Source of the DNA: Myxococcales bacterium
Lineage (GTDB): Bacteria; Myxococcota_A; Polyangia; Polyangiales; SLQV01
DNA: 32,675 bases
Direction of reading: 5' to 3'
Assembly: GCA_007124745.1 (NCBI GenBank)
Contig: SLEO01000009.1
Location: forward strand, 1-32,675
Both the position numbers and the translations under genes were made by a program. Shown piece after piece: positions 1-10,359 of the stretch. The stretch's first letter is position 1. Each line of letters starts with the position of its first letter. The notes under the pieces were generated by a model. The model was not told the DNA's origin, made no database searches, and saw only the letters and a list, made by a program, of their open reading frames with translations.

Positions 1-2
1 AC

Positions 3-980
3 GCACGGGATGCTTACGTGCTCACCCGCAACGAAGCCTCAACGGACATCCTGAGCGACTTCGGTGTGGTTGCCGAAACGGGCACCGACACTGCGTGGAC
101 CTTCGCACCGAGCACCCCGGAGCGCGCGGCTACGCTCGCAGAGGCCGCCGGCCTTGACCCCGAGCGGCCCATCCTCACGCTTTGCCCCATCAACCCATTC
201 TGGTGGCCGGTAGCGCCCAGCGTGCGCAAGGCCGTCGCGCATCGCGCTCTCGGGCTCTACAGCGCGTCGCACTACGCCTCGCTCTATTTCCATAAGCACG
301 GCCCGGAGGTCCACGAAGCGCAGACGCGTTACATCCAGGCCCTTGCGCGTGCCGCCGAGGCCTTCGCGCGACGCCACGACTACCAGGTGATGATCGTGGG
401 CATGGAAGCCCTCGACCGAGGTGCCTGTGAGAGCCTGGCTGCGGCGCTCACCGTACCATCGACCGTCTTCGTTTCGGACGAAGTCGATATGTACGATTTG
501 GTGGCGCTGCTGCGACAGAGTGCGCTCCTCGTGTCATCGCGCTACCACGCCATCGTGACCTCCATGCCCGGCCTTGTGCCCTCCATCGGCGTGACGATGG
601 ACGAGCGCATCCGGCATCTGCTCACCGAGCGCGGCCACGCCCACTACTGCTTCAATGTCGACGACGCGAGTTTGGAGCAGCAACTGGGTGGTGCGCTCGA
701 AGCCGCCCGTGCCGAGGGCCCGGCGTTCAAGAACGCCCTCAAGACCTCCGTCGCAAGCCACCTCGAACGCATGGGCGGCATGGGGCAGAGCTTGATGAGT
801 CATCTCAGCGAGCGGCTCGTGGGCTTTCAGCCGCGGCCCGAGGTGGCCGGCGAGGCCAGCCCTTGGGCCTACTTGCCGCCCCTTGAACCGCGGCTGCGGG
901 ACTTGGTGGCCGAGGTGCGCGGCCGAGAACTTGCGGACACGTTGGCTGAGGATACATCCCAGCGCGGCGTGGCCGCTTGA
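3..980 (+). CDS. Polysaccharide pyruvyl transferase family protein (C-terminal part, 5' end outside window)
   Basis: Frame is open to the window edge (ARDAYVLTRNEASTDILSDFGV; the listed GTG at 18 is probably internal). The RD-x-S region, 'LLVSSRYHAIVTSMPGLVPSIGV' and overall layout match the PS_pyruv_trans family. Confidence 0.75.
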   Translation, partial: ARDAYVLTRNEASTDILSDFGVVAETGTDTAWTFAPSTPERAATLAEAAGLDPERPILTLCPINPFWWPVAPSVRKAVAHRALGLYSASHYASLYFHKHGPEVHEAQTRYIQALARAAEAFARRHDYQVMIVGMEALDRGACESLAAALTVPSTVFVSDEVDMYDLVALLRQSALLVSSRYHAIVTSMPGLVPSIGVTMDERIRHLLTERGHAHYCFNVDDASLEQQLGGALEAARAEGPAFKNALKTSVASHLERMGGMGQSLMSHLSERLVGFQPRPEVAGEASPWAYLPPLEPRLRDLVAEVRGRELADTLAEDTSQRGVAA

Positions 981-1070
981 GGGATGGCGCGCTCTGCCGC
1001 GCCATGCGAAACGACACGCAGCCCTTGAAGCAAGCTCGATAGGCTTCCGGGCACAAAAAAGGACAGAAGT

Positions 1071-2852
1071 ATGGCGTGTGTGCAAAGAATCTTAGACCAG
1101 GTGGCGCAGCAGCCCGGTCGACCCTGGCTCATCGAAATCCACGGGACTACACCGCTACCGGTGCGGGGACGCACCTTGCTCCAATGGGTCGGCCAGTACC
1201 GCGCAGGCCTCACGGCAGCGGGCGTGGCCCCCGGTGACCGCGTAGCGCTGGTCGCCCCCAATAGCGCCTACTGGGTGGCAGCGGACCTGGCTATCCTGGC
1301 GCACGGCGCCGTCACCGTGCCGCTCTATGCGCGGCAGGCGCGTGGTTACCTGATCAATCAACTGGTCCACGCCGACCCAGCCTTCGTTTTTCTCTGCGGA
1401 GCGGGAACCCTCACACCAGAGGACCTGACGCGTGAGCTCGGTGCTTTGATGGACAAAGCGCCCCCCATCGTCGAACTCAAGGCCTGGGTGTCGGGCTCAC
1501 CGAGTGCGAGCCAGGGCGTCGTGCCGGCGACGCGTCCCGAAGCCGTAGCCCCTGTCGGTGAGGACGACCTCGCCACCATCATCTACACCTCGGGCACAAG
1601 CGGCGAAGCCAAGGGCGTCATGCTCTCCCACGGCAACCTCGACACCATGCTCACGCAGGTCGAGGGCGCGCTAAACGACCTCATCGGCGGCTCGGGGCAT
1701 GAAGAGGCTGTCTTCCACTACCTCCCGTTCTGCTTCGCCGGTTCGCGCATTGCTGTGCTGTGCCAGCTGCTTCGCAATAACTCCGTGTCGTTATCGACGG
1801 ATTTGAGCGAGCTGCCGCAAGAACTTAAAGCCGCAGCGCCCCACTACTTCTTGAATGTGCCCATGCTGCTCGAGCGCATGAAACGCACTGTCGAGGAAGA
1901 GCTTCAGCGGCGTTCTAAGCTGCTCTTTCGCGGCTACGAGCGGGCTCTGGCGGCCTACCGTGCGGAGCAGGCGGGACGGGCTACCCTGGCGGACGGGTTG
2001 GCGCTGCGCGCCGCGCGCCGGACGCTTTTTCCGGCACTGAAAGCGGGGCTCGGCATCAATCTGCGCTTTCTCATCTGTGGTTCGGCACCCTTGAGCCCCG
2101 AGACCCAAGCGTGGTTCGAAATGCTGTCCGTGCCGGTCTACCAAGTTTACGGACTCACGGAAACCACTGCCATCGTGAGCCTCGACGACGCGACCTCACC
2201 CCTTGGAGGCACCGTTGGCAAGCCGCTACCCGTCGGCCACTGCCGCATCACCAGCTCCGGCGAGCTGCAGGTGAAGGGGCCGCATGTCTTCCGCGGCTAC
2301 TTCCGCAACCCGGCGGCTACCGCAGAAGTCTTCGAAGACGGCTGGTTCAAGACCGGTGACCTTGCGGCCTTCGACGAAGCAGGCCGGTTGCGCATCCTCG
2401 GCCGCGCCAAGAACCTGATTGTGCCCGCGTCCGGGCACAACGTCGCGCCCGAGCCCATAGAAGAGGCACTCATCACGCAGCTTCGGGGTCTCGAAAATGC
2501 CGTTGTGGTGGGGGATGGACGACCATATCTCACCGTGCTTTTGGCGGGGCGCTTCGAAGCAGAGGCTGCCGAGGCCGCGCTTGCGCGGGTCAACGCCGAG
2601 CTGCCCCACTACCAGCAGCTCCGTGCCTACGCCCACGTAGGCGAGTCGCTACGCGACGTTGAAGGTGTGTTCACTAGCAATCAGAAGTTGCGTCGAGGCG
2701 CGTTCCTAGCGCACTATGAAGCGGAGATTGACGCGCTTTATCGGCGTCAGCGGACAAGTTCAGGGGTGGTACGGGTGAGTGCCGACCGAGCGAGCCGCCT
2801 CGAGAGTGCCTGGGCTTGGCTGAGTCGCGCAGGACGTCACCGGAAACACTAG
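1071..2852 (+). CDS. AMP-dependent synthetase/ligase (long-chain acyl-CoA synthetase / FadD-like)
   Basis: 593 aa. ANL motifs: IIYTSGTSGEAKGVMLSHGNL, VYQVYGLTETTAIVS, FKTGDLAAFDEAGRLRILGRAKNLI. Confidence 0.93.
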   Translation: MACVQRILDQVAQQPGRPWLIEIHGTTPLPVRGRTLLQWVGQYRAGLTAAGVAPGDRVALVAPNSAYWVAADLAILAHGAVTVPLYARQARGYLINQLVHADPAFVFLCGAGTLTPEDLTRELGALMDKAPPIVELKAWVSGSPSASQGVVPATRPEAVAPVGEDDLATIIYTSGTSGEAKGVMLSHGNLDTMLTQVEGALNDLIGGSGHEEAVFHYLPFCFAGSRIAVLCQLLRNNSVSLSTDLSELPQELKAAAPHYFLNVPMLLERMKRTVEEELQRRSKLLFRGYERALAAYRAEQAGRATLADGLALRAARRTLFPALKAGLGINLRFLICGSAPLSPETQAWFEMLSVPVYQVYGLTETTAIVSLDDATSPLGGTVGKPLPVGHCRITSSGELQVKGPHVFRGYFRNPAATAEVFEDGWFKTGDLAAFDEAGRLRILGRAKNLIVPASGHNVAPEPIEEALITQLRGLENAVVVGDGRPYLTVLLAGRFEAEAAEAALARVNAELPHYQQLRAYAHVGESLRDVEGVFTSNQKLRRGAFLAHYEAEIDALYRRQRTSSGVVRVSADRASRLESAWAWLSRAGRHRKH

Positions 2853-3754
2853 CCTTGAGCCTCGCTAACAAAGACAGAACCTCGATAGGCGAACACACCT
2901 TCGAAGGTCAGGCCCTGCGCTGGAGCCTCGAAGGCGAGGTCCTTGAGGTCGAGCTTCGCCGAACACCTTGTAACGAGCTGGGCACGATTGCGCTTGAAGA
3001 GCTTGAGGCCCTGTTGCGCACCCTCGAATGGATCGCGCACCGCGTGCGCGCCGTACTCTTCTTCTCTAGTGTGGAAAAGGGCTTCTGCGCAGGCGCAGAC
3101 TTGGTGGAACTTCAGCGCGGCCTGCGGCATCTTGAGCCCGCTGCGGAAGTCGACGAGCGCAGCTACGCCAACCTGCGGGATTTCGTCGACCGCATCCATC
3201 GCGTCTTCCGCCGCATCGACCACCTGCCCGTCCCCACAATTGCCGCCGTCCACGGCTTCTGCTTTGGGGGCGGCTTCGAGCTCGCGCTCTGCGCCGATGT
3301 GGTCATCGCGGACCGAAGCGCGCGTTTTTGCTTTCCGGAGCTGCGCCTCGGGCTCATCCCAGGCTTCGGCGGCATCCCGCGGCTCAAGCGCAAGGCGGGG
3401 GAAGCACTGGTTCTCGACCTGCTGCTCAGTGGTCGCAGTATTCAGGCGCAGCGTGCCCATGCGCTCGGCTTGGTGAGTCAGGTCGTGGGGCGCGGCGAAG
3501 CCCTGGACACTGCCCGGCGGCTAGCAGCGCAAACGCTTCTCTATGACCGCGCGGCAATCTTTGAGCTGAAGTGCTTCACAAAGCGCAACATCGACGATGA
3601 ACTGCGCGCCGAACGTGAGGTCTTCCTCAAGCTCCTCACCTCCCCTACCGTGCGCGCAAGCCTCAGCGACTTTGTCGCCCGCAAGGACGACCCCCACGCC
3701 TACCTGCCCCGCGTGCCGTCGGCCATCGATATCGACGACCTTCTGCGCGCCTAA
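2816..3754 (+). CDS. Enoyl-CoA hydratase/isomerase family protein
   Basis: Crotonase signature GFCAGADLVEL and IAAVHGFCFGGGFELALCADVVIADRSARFCFPELRLGLIPGFGG. Overlaps the end of the ligase gene (TTG start at 2816 or 2855). Confidence 0.92.
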   Translation: MAESRRTSPETLALSLANKDRTSIGEHTFEGQALRWSLEGEVLEVELRRTPCNELGTIALEELEALLRTLEWIAHRVRAVLFFSSVEKGFCAGADLVELQRGLRHLEPAAEVDERSYANLRDFVDRIHRVFRRIDHLPVPTIAAVHGFCFGGGFELALCADVVIADRSARFCFPELRLGLIPGFGGIPRLKRKAGEALVLDLLLSGRSIQAQRAHALGLVSQVVGRGEALDTARRLAAQTLLYDRAAIFELKCFTKRNIDDELRAEREVFLKLLTSPTVRASLSDFVARKDDPHAYLPRVPSAIDIDDLLRA

Positions 3755-3776
3755 GGCCAGCCGGCGCAGTGTCGAG

Positions 3777-4028
3777 CTACAGGCGCCGGCGAATGACGGC
3801 AGCGAGACTCGCGAAGGTACGCACGTCTTGCATTTCGTAGTCCGGTATCTCGATGCCAAAGGTCGCCTCTACCTCCGTCAACAGCTCCAGCGCCTGGTAG
3901 CTATCGATCTTCAGCGACTCGAAGAGGTCGCTCTCCAGCGCGAGCGTTCCTGGCGCTTTGCCGAAACGGCTCTCCGCCACAGCCATCAGCCGCTTACCTA
4001 CATCATCGTTCCCTAGCTGGCTCATCAT
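3777..4028 (-). CDS. Acyl carrier protein
   Basis: 83 aa with a phosphopantetheine-type DS context (ESLKIDSYQALELLTEVEATFGIEIPDYE). Convergent with the enoyl-CoA hydratase. Confidence 0.88.
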   Translation of the reverse strand: MMSQLGNDDVGKRLMAVAESRFGKAPGTLALESDLFESLKIDSYQALELLTEVEATFGIEIPDYEMQDVRTFASLAAVIRRRL

Positions 4029-4136
4029 GCATCCTTCAGCGTTAGCACCCGCAGTACGCCGTATTCCGTTGCGCCGTTCCCTCGCGGTGAGACGGCGGGG
4101 TAGCAGCGCGTCACTGCCGCAGCAAGCGCGGCTCTT

Positions 4137-5567
4137 GTGGCGCCTGCCATAGGAACCAAGCGCTTCTATGCTAGGTACGCTTGGGTGAATAGGGCGCGAC
4201 AGGCTGCGTGGGCGAGGTGGCTGAGCGACCGGCGTCTCGGGAGCGAAAGTACGGACGACGGCCGGACACGGTACGAAGGCCGTTCGGAGTTTGAGCGCGA
4301 CTACGACCGCATCATCTACAGCAGCGCCTTCCGGCGCATGCAGGACAAGACACAGGTCTTTCCCCTATCGCCGACGGACTACACCCGTACACGCCTCACC
4401 CATAGCCTCGAAGTCTCTACCGTCGGCCGCTCCCTCGGCCAGATGGCCGGGCGTTTCCTTAAAGCCGAGGGGCTGCTCCCGGGGGACGTTTCACGCGCGG
4501 ACCTAGGCACCCTAGTGGCCGCTGCTTGCATCGCCCACGACCTTGGCAACCCGCCCTTCGGGCATGCGGGTGAGGCTGCCATCCAATCGTGGGCGCGGCG
4601 CTGGCTCGATAAGCGGCGGCCCGCGTTGAGTGATGCGGAACGGCTGGACCTGCTGGAGTTTGAAGGCAACGCCCAGGGCTTTCGCATCGTCAGCCGGCTT
4701 CAGGCGCGGGAGCGGCGGGGCGGTTTGCAGAACACCCTCGCCTTCATCGGTACGATGGCCAAGTACCCCGCCGCCTCATGGCCACAAGGCCGTGCCAGGG
4801 ACCTAAGCGTCGCCGCGGAGAAGAAGTTCGGCTACTTTCAGGAGGACAAAGCACTCGCTGAATCCGCCTTCTCCACGCTCGGGTTAGTGCCGGTCGCTGA
4901 AGGTATCTACCGCCGCCACCCCCTCGCCTACCTGATGGAGGCCGCCGATGACGTGTGTTACGGCGTCATCGATATCGAGGACGCCTTCAAACTGCGCCTC
5001 ATCGACTTTACTACCTGCCGCACTCTGCTTGAACCGCTGGCAAAGGCGACGCCCGGCTTCCGCGACCACACGGCGGACTCCCAATCGAGCCGCGTCTCCC
5101 GGCTGCGCGCCGCCGCGATTCACGCGCTGACCGTGGCGTGTTTCGAGGCCTTCAAGGCGCACCTTGAGGACATTGAAGCGGGCACCTTCGCGGGTAGCCT
5201 CATCGACCGTGCCCCCATGATCGACGCCTACCGGGAGCTCATCGATGGCGCGCGCCGCCACGCCTACAACAGCGAGCATGTCGTGCAGGTCGCCTGCGCT
5301 GGCTTCCGGGTCCTGGCAGGCCTCCTTGAGCTCTTCGCCGACGCCCTCACCGCGCCGACGCTTTCGATGCACGACCGCATGCTGCTGCACCTGCTACCAC
5401 TCGAAGGCTTCAGCAGACCCGGTCGCGACTTCACCAGCCTAGACGCCGTCCGCGAACAGCTCACGCCTGCAGAAAAGCTGCTCACGCTGACCGACTACGT
5501 CTCCGGCATGACCGACAGCTACGCCCTCCAACAATACCAGTACCTCTTCGGCATCCGCACCCCCTGA
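4137..5567 (+). CDS. dgt: Deoxyguanosinetriphosphate triphosphohydrolase (dGTPase)
   Basis: RSEFERDYDRIIYSSAFRRMQDKTQVFPL, TRLTHSLEVSTVGRSLG, ACIAHDLGNPPFGHAGE: the HD-domain dGTPase pattern. The true start may be slightly downstream. Confidence 0.93.
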   Translation: MAPAIGTKRFYARYAWVNRARQAAWARWLSDRRLGSESTDDGRTRYEGRSEFERDYDRIIYSSAFRRMQDKTQVFPLSPTDYTRTRLTHSLEVSTVGRSLGQMAGRFLKAEGLLPGDVSRADLGTLVAAACIAHDLGNPPFGHAGEAAIQSWARRWLDKRRPALSDAERLDLLEFEGNAQGFRIVSRLQARERRGGLQNTLAFIGTMAKYPAASWPQGRARDLSVAAEKKFGYFQEDKALAESAFSTLGLVPVAEGIYRRHPLAYLMEAADDVCYGVIDIEDAFKLRLIDFTTCRTLLEPLAKATPGFRDHTADSQSSRVSRLRAAAIHALTVACFEAFKAHLEDIEAGTFAGSLIDRAPMIDAYRELIDGARRHAYNSEHVVQVACAGFRVLAGLLELFADALTAPTLSMHDRMLLHLLPLEGFSRPGRDFTSLDAVREQLTPAEKLLTLTDYVSGMTDSYALQQYQYLFGIRTP

Positions 5568-5570
5568 GTG

Positions 5571-5843
5571 AACGCTTTCAGGGGCTATTTTGGCAAAATG
5601 CCCCCGGGCTTACGGGAGTGAATCCCGCAAACCCTCCCCCACTCTGCCTTCGAGGTGGCCTAAAGCCGGCAAGCGGTGCCAGGGCGCCCACTTGCTTTTT
5701 CCCGCAGCGTTTTCGCTATCTGGACCCCCTGAACGGGTACCAATTCACCGAAGAAGGTGTGTTGAAGCCGCTCGCAGGCTCCAACACCCACGTGCTCTCT
5801 CCCGAAGGCTCTTCACCTACTTGACCGGCTGAACACTTACATC
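5571..5843 (+). repeat. Dispersed palindromic repeat family, copy 1 (core about 5571-5740 plus a degenerate duplicate of the right half about 5765-5843)
   Basis: Hairpin GGGGCTATTTTGGCAAAATGCCCC, then GGGCTTACGGGAGTGAATCCCGCAAACCC; ends CCCCCTGAACGGG. Near-identical over about 170 bp to copy 4 at 31830-31998. Confidence 0.9.
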
Positions 5844-5902
5844 TGAGCCGCCATTCTGACACGACGCTGTGCGTTCGCCGACGCGCAGACTCAAGGAGAT
5901 AG

Positions 5903-6391
5903 CTATTGAGTTTTGGCGAGACCACCACAGTCGGTGCCCATTATTCTTTCGCATTTTGGACATGCGCAAAGGTAGGTCTGGCACGTTCTGAATCCTGAAG
6001 CCGCCTCCTGGGCACCGGCCCGCGAAACAAGCACGCGCGATAAACCAGGCGGGACCAAAAATCTCAGCTCCGAATATTCAGCCGTGGTTGAAATAACTGA
6101 AAACTCTTCTAGCGGCAGAGGCTGTGGGTCTGATACCAGCACGGCTTCACTGTCTTGCAGGCGATCGATCCAAAGAGTAGCAGCGCTGCTATCGGGTATC
6201 GCGATTGCACCTGTAGGCACAGTCATGGTTTCAATGCACGCGGCTGCGGGCGCCTGTTTACTGCCGCTTGCCTCCGCCACCTCAGACCCATCGACGGCGC
6301 AGCTACACAGCACCCCGGCAATTGAGACAAGAATCGGAAAGTGCAGATGTGTCGTTAAGTCCATAGCGATCGTCATGACATTGCAGATCAC
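5903..6391 (-). CDS. Hypothetical lipoprotein with Cys-rich C-terminus
   Basis: Signal-like N-terminus with lipobox-like GVLCSC. C-terminus CQTYLCACPKCERIMGTDCGG. Start probably at the internal Met (MDLTTHLHFP). Confidence 0.6.
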   Translation of the reverse strand: MICNVMTIAMDLTTHLHFPILVSIAGVLCSCAVDGSEVAEASGSKQAPAAACIETMTVPTGAIAIPDSSAATLWIDRLQDSEAVLVSDPQPLPLEEFSVISTTAEYSELRFLVPPGLSRVLVSRAGAQEAASGFRTCQTYLCACPKCERIMGTDCGGLAKTQ

Positions 6392-6469
6392 CGACGACTC
6401 TGCAAACGGGCATGTTCCTTCTGAGTACCAAGTTAAGTTCTCATCCTGGACTACGCTTTCGGAAGCACT

Positions 6470-8983
6470 CTAGGGCGCGAGCTTTTTGGGTGGGGTGCGG
6501 GAGGGTCGGGGGGGTTTGCCGCGGGTGAAGAGGCGGCGCCATTCGGCTTGGTTGTTACGGTGGGCGACCTTGAGGTCGGACAAGATTTCTTGGAAGTCGC
6601 GGTTGCGGCGGAGGGCATCCCACGCTTGGTTAGAGGCGAACCAAGGGTAGTTCTCGTTGCCTAGATAGATAGAACGGCGCAGCCACTTGAGGGCATTGTC
6701 GCTCTCGTGGAGACGCGCGTAGTAGGTGGCCATGCGATAGGCCATTTCGCAGTCCGCTTCGGCGACGGCAAAGAGCTCCGGCGTGAGGTAGGCCTCGGCC
6801 TCTTCGGCGCGGCCTTGCACCACAAGGCAGGTCGCCAGAATCATCGACGCCAGACGCAAACACGGGTCGAGTTCGAGCAGCGACTTGAGCTGGCGCTCCG
6901 CTTCGAGCTGTTGGCCGGTGCTGAAGTCGAGGAAGGCGTAGGTGGTGCGCAGCAGCACGTGGTCGGGTATCAGGCGCATGCCGCGTTGTACTTCGATACG
7001 CGCCAGGTCGAAGCGCCCTAGGTACTGATAGACGCGGGAACGATGGTTGAAAAGCGTCGCCGCGTCCGCCGGGTTAAGTGCCATTGCGCGAGAGAAGGCC
7101 GCCAGCGATTCGTCGTAGAGGCCGTCAAGCCTGAGGATGAGCCCCGCTAGCGCGTGGGCGTCCGCATTGCGCGGCGCGTGATTCAAGAGTTGCTGAACGC
7201 CGCTGCGCGCTTCGTGTTTTTTGCCGCGCCAGAGCAAGGTGTAGGTTAGGTAGACCTGTGCTTCCGTGAGTTGGGGGTCGAGTTCGAGCGCTTGCTCCAG
7301 GGCAGCTTGACCGCGTTCCAGTTCGCGGCGCCCACCGAATCCGAGCCGCACCGCATAGTAGTGCGCAATGCCAAGCGCCGAATGAACCAGCGCGGAATGC
7401 GGCTCGGAGTGGGCCAGCGATTCGAGCATGCGCGTCGCATCCTCTAGGTCTGGCCGCTGGGTGCCGCGCACCGCAAACTTGGTCAGCAAGCCACGCGCGT
7501 CGAGATAGTCCTCGGAAGGCGCGGCGAGGAACGAGTCCTGCCACTCGGCCACGGATCCGAGCCGCCAGAAGCCCTCGCTTGCAAGCGCCGTGAAAAGGGC
7601 TTCGGCGCCCTGCTCTTCCACGTCTGCAAGGTCCGTTGAATCGATGAAGAGCGTGCCGCCGAGGCGCACCTGTTGGCTCTCGATCGCGACGACCTGCCAG
7701 CTTAGGCTCACGCCCGCACCCACCTCGGCGTAAGAGCCCAGGACCACGTGGGCGCAGCCGATGCGGCGTACGCTCGCAAATAGGTCACCATCTGCGGCGC
7801 GCTCGGCGCTGAGCGCCACGCTAGCTTTGACCACCAGCCCGTTCATCGCGCTCAGCCGGGCCGTAAAGGCATCCGCCAAAGCGCGGCCCCAGCGCTGGCT
7901 TTTCTTGGTGGCATCTAGCCCGCGAAAGGGTGCGACGACGAGCGTATTGGCCGGCAGCGGCCGCTGACCTGGCCGAAAGAGCCGCGCGCCCACCGCCGAA
8001 AAAAACGAGCTGCGCCGCTCACTAGGCTCGGCGCTGTCCTTCGGCGGAAGGGTAAGCGGCGCGCCCTCCTCGTCGTCGCCGGTTTCGTCGCCTGTATCGA
8101 CGCGCAGCGAGCGCAGTACGTTGCGCAGGGCCTCACGCATCGCCCGCGCGGAATCAAAGCGTTGTGACGGATTCTTGGCGAGGGCCTTCTTGATGACGCC
8201 CTCAAGACTAGGCGTAAGCGTGCCGCGCAAGCTCGTCGCTGCGAAGGGTTCGCGAAACTGGATAGCCTGCTCCAGCTGAACCTGGTCGAGGCCCTGGACC
8301 CAAAACGGATGCCGCCCGGTCACCATCTCGTAGAGGATGATGCCGAGGGCGAAGATGTCGGTCTGCTCGGTGGCGCGCAGCGTGACGAAAAGCTCCGGCG
8401 CCATGTAGGCGGCAGTGCCGAGGTGGGCGGTTGACGCAAAGGGCCCTGCCGTCGGATCCGTCTCCGCCTGGAGCTGGCCGCCCACCACCTGGCGCCTACT
8501 CGCCAGGCCGAAATCGAGGATTTTGGCCAGACCAGAGGCCGCCACCATGATGTTGGCCGGCTTCAGGTCTCGGTGGAGGATGCCGAGAGCGTGCGCGGCC
8601 TGGAGGCCTTCAGCTACTTGGATGCCTACGGAGAGCGCGAAGAAGATATCGAGGGCGCCCTGGGCTTGTATCAGGTGCTGCAGCGTCTGCCCCGCCACGT
8701 ATTGCATGACGATGAAGGGGCCTTCGGTGCTCTCGCCTACTTCGTAGATGGAGCAGACGTTGGGGTGGTCGATGCTAGACGCGATACGCGCCTCCCGCAG
8801 CAATGCCTCGCTATGCGCATGCTGGGAGGTGCTACCGCCCGCAGCGGCCGCCGCCGTACCATGGAGCATCTTGAGCACCACGGTACGGCGCAGCTTTTCG
8901 TCGAACGCCTGGTAAACGACGCCTGCACTACCGGTGCCTAGTTCGCGTTCGACGCAGTAGTGCTCAATGAGCCGTTCTCCCAC
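6470..8983 (-). CDS. Serine/threonine protein kinase with TolB-like middle domain and C-terminal TPR repeats
   Basis: Hanks-type motifs: ELGTGSAGVVYQAFD, VVLKML, ILHRDLKPANIM, KILDFGLA, GTAAYMAPE. The middle region resembles a TolB-like domain, followed by repeated TPR-like helices. Confidence 0.95.
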   Translation of the reverse strand: MGERLIEHYCVERELGTGSAGVVYQAFDEKLRRTVVLKMLHGTAAAAAGGSTSQHAHSEALLREARIASSIDHPNVCSIYEVGESTEGPFIVMQYVAGQTLQHLIQAQGALDIFFALSVGIQVAEGLQAAHALGILHRDLKPANIMVAASGLAKILDFGLASRRQVVGGQLQAETDPTAGPFASTAHLGTAAYMAPELFVTLRATEQTDIFALGIILYEMVTGRHPFWVQGLDQVQLEQAIQFREPFAATSLRGTLTPSLEGVIKKALAKNPSQRFDSARAMREALRNVLRSLRVDTGDETGDDEEGAPLTLPPKDSAEPSERRSSFFSAVGARLFRPGQRPLPANTLVVAPFRGLDATKKSQRWGRALADAFTARLSAMNGLVVKASVALSAERAADGDLFASVRRIGCAHVVLGSYAEVGAGVSLSWQVVAIESQQVRLGGTLFIDSTDLADVEEQGAEALFTALASEGFWRLGSVAEWQDSFLAAPSEDYLDARGLLTKFAVRGTQRPDLEDATRMLESLAHSEPHSALVHSALGIAHYYAVRLGFGGRRELERGQAALEQALELDPQLTEAQVYLTYTLLWRGKKHEARSGVQQLLNHAPRNADAHALAGLILRLDGLYDESLAAFSRAMALNPADAATLFNHRSRVYQYLGRFDLARIEVQRGMRLIPDHVLLRTTYAFLDFSTGQQLEAERQLKSLLELDPCLRLASMILATCLVVQGRAEEAEAYLTPELFAVAEADCEMAYRMATYYARLHESDNALKWLRRSIYLGNENYPWFASNQAWDALRRNRDFQEILSDLKVAHRNNQAEWRRLFTRGKPPRPSRTPPKKLAP

Positions 8984-9083
8984 GGCTTCAAGCTTCCTCT
9001 ACCTACGCCACCGCCTCAAGCCGTATTCTCAAAGCGTTCGCGATTTCGGGCCAGCATCTGGGCAGAGCGCAGACTCGCCGTGT

Positions 9084-9983
9084 TTAAAGTCCTAAAGGGT
9101 ACTCCTCTCCTGGGTGCCCCGGTGGCTGCTGAGTAGACTGAGTCGGTCCCCCTGGAATGGGCGCCCCTGGTCGCCTGGTCGCGTCCGTTCCGGCCGGAAA
9201 CACTGTCCCGGACTCGTAGTTCCACCCAAGATTAACTGGGCTAAATGCTCGACCACATTGGTTGTTGGCAGCTGCTCTTGCGCGCTCAATGATATCGGAG
9301 TTCGGAAGCAGTCCGAACGTTCTGGTGATGTTCGCGGCGATAGGAACGAACTTGCCGGTAAGGCCGTTTTCGCCGGCAGCAATGCTGCTGTAGTCGAGCG
9401 CGAGCAGCACGGCGACAACGATAGGTTGGTTTCCGATGAATCGGCTGCCAGCCCGTGGGTTCTGGAAGAACGACCGGATATCGACGCTACAGGCGGGGGC
9501 ACCATTCCGGGGCTCGCACTTAAAGTTAGCGTCCTGGTAGCTTCCGAGCTCGGACAGCGTCATGAGTGGTTTAGCGTCTGTGTAGAACGCGCCCTGATTA
9601 TAGTGAAGGTCGAGGTGCGCAAAGTCGATGCTTTGGCTGTAGGCGCCCACGAACACCTTGTAGTGTCGCTCCCCGCCAAGCTGCGCCAGATACCGCGCAC
9701 CTGCAGATCCCTCTGCCGGCGCTGGCAGACCCAAATTGGAAGGGAAGGAAATGTGAAGCCGCTGCGGGCCCTCGATGCGGGTTCGCTCACCTTCATACAG
9801 GTACGGCGTGATCTGCAGGCCTGCTGGCAAAGCGCATTCGCCCGGCGTGAACTCAGACGTAGCAGCCGCCGTGGCTTGTTTGGTGCCGTCGTCGAGGGCG
9901 CCGGTGTCGGCGGTGCAAGCGAAGGCGGTGGTGGCCGCGGCGGTCATGGCGCTGACGCGCAGCGCGTGGGTGAACTTGGTCAT
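9084..9983 (-). CDS. Hypothetical secreted lipoprotein
   Basis: MTKFTHALRVSAMTAAATTAFACTADTG (signal peptide plus lipobox-like AFAC). 299 aa, Pro/Gly-rich tail. The antisense ORF 9114-10031 lacks such features. Confidence 0.75.
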   Translation of the reverse strand: MTKFTHALRVSAMTAAATTAFACTADTGALDDGTKQATAAATSEFTPGECALPAGLQITPYLYEGERTRIEGPQRLHISFPSNLGLPAPAEGSAGARYLAQLGGERHYKVFVGAYSQSIDFAHLDLHYNQGAFYTDAKPLMTLSELGSYQDANFKCEPRNGAPACSVDIRSFFQNPRAGSRFIGNQPIVVAVLLALDYSSIAAGENGLTGKFVPIAANITRTFGLLPNSDIIERARAAANNQCGRAFSPVNLGWNYESGTVFPAGTDATRRPGAPIPGGPTQSTQQPPGHPGEEYPLGL

Positions 9984-10321
9984 GAATCTCTCCTCAGGGC
10001 GGGGCCCCGCATGCGTGTCTCGCGTGCCTAGTGTCGGACGCGGGCTTACGTTTGCAGCCGATGTGCCACTTTAGTACACATCCCGTAATCATGAGGTTTC
10101 TGGGTGCAGGGGCCACCGTAACTCGGTGTCGCAGCGGCCGGAGTGGCGGCTGCGTCTTCCGGCTCGCATGGGGCTTGTGGCCCCAGCGCCCGCTGGACAA
10201 TGCCTCGTTCACCGCGGTAGCCGGCGCGCCAGGGCCTCCCGCGTGGGTGACGCGTGGGGACGCGAGGGCAGCACTTGTCTTGGATGCCTCGGGGTGTCGG
10301 GGTAGAGGCCGGTCGAAGTGC

Positions 10322-10359
10322 AAAAAAGAAAGCCCCCGAGGCGGGACCTCGGAGGCTTT
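10322..10359 (-). terminator. Rho-independent terminator reading on the minus strand
   Basis: Minus strand AAAGCCTCCGAGG-TCCCG-CCTCGGGGGCTTT followed by CTTTTTTG (6-T tract). Confidence 0.8.

Noticed and set aside
5590-5832. ORFs 5590-5832 and 5618-5824, whose translations match ORFs at 31723-32100 and 31877-32074
   Set aside because: The similarity comes from the repeat element copies, in several frames at once, with palindromic hairpins and TIRs. It is a DNA-level repeat, not a protein family.
9114-10031. 305-aa plus-strand ORF
   Set aside because: Antisense to the lipoprotein CDS (which has a signal peptide and lipobox); Arg/Gly-rich composition typical of spurious high-GC ORFs.
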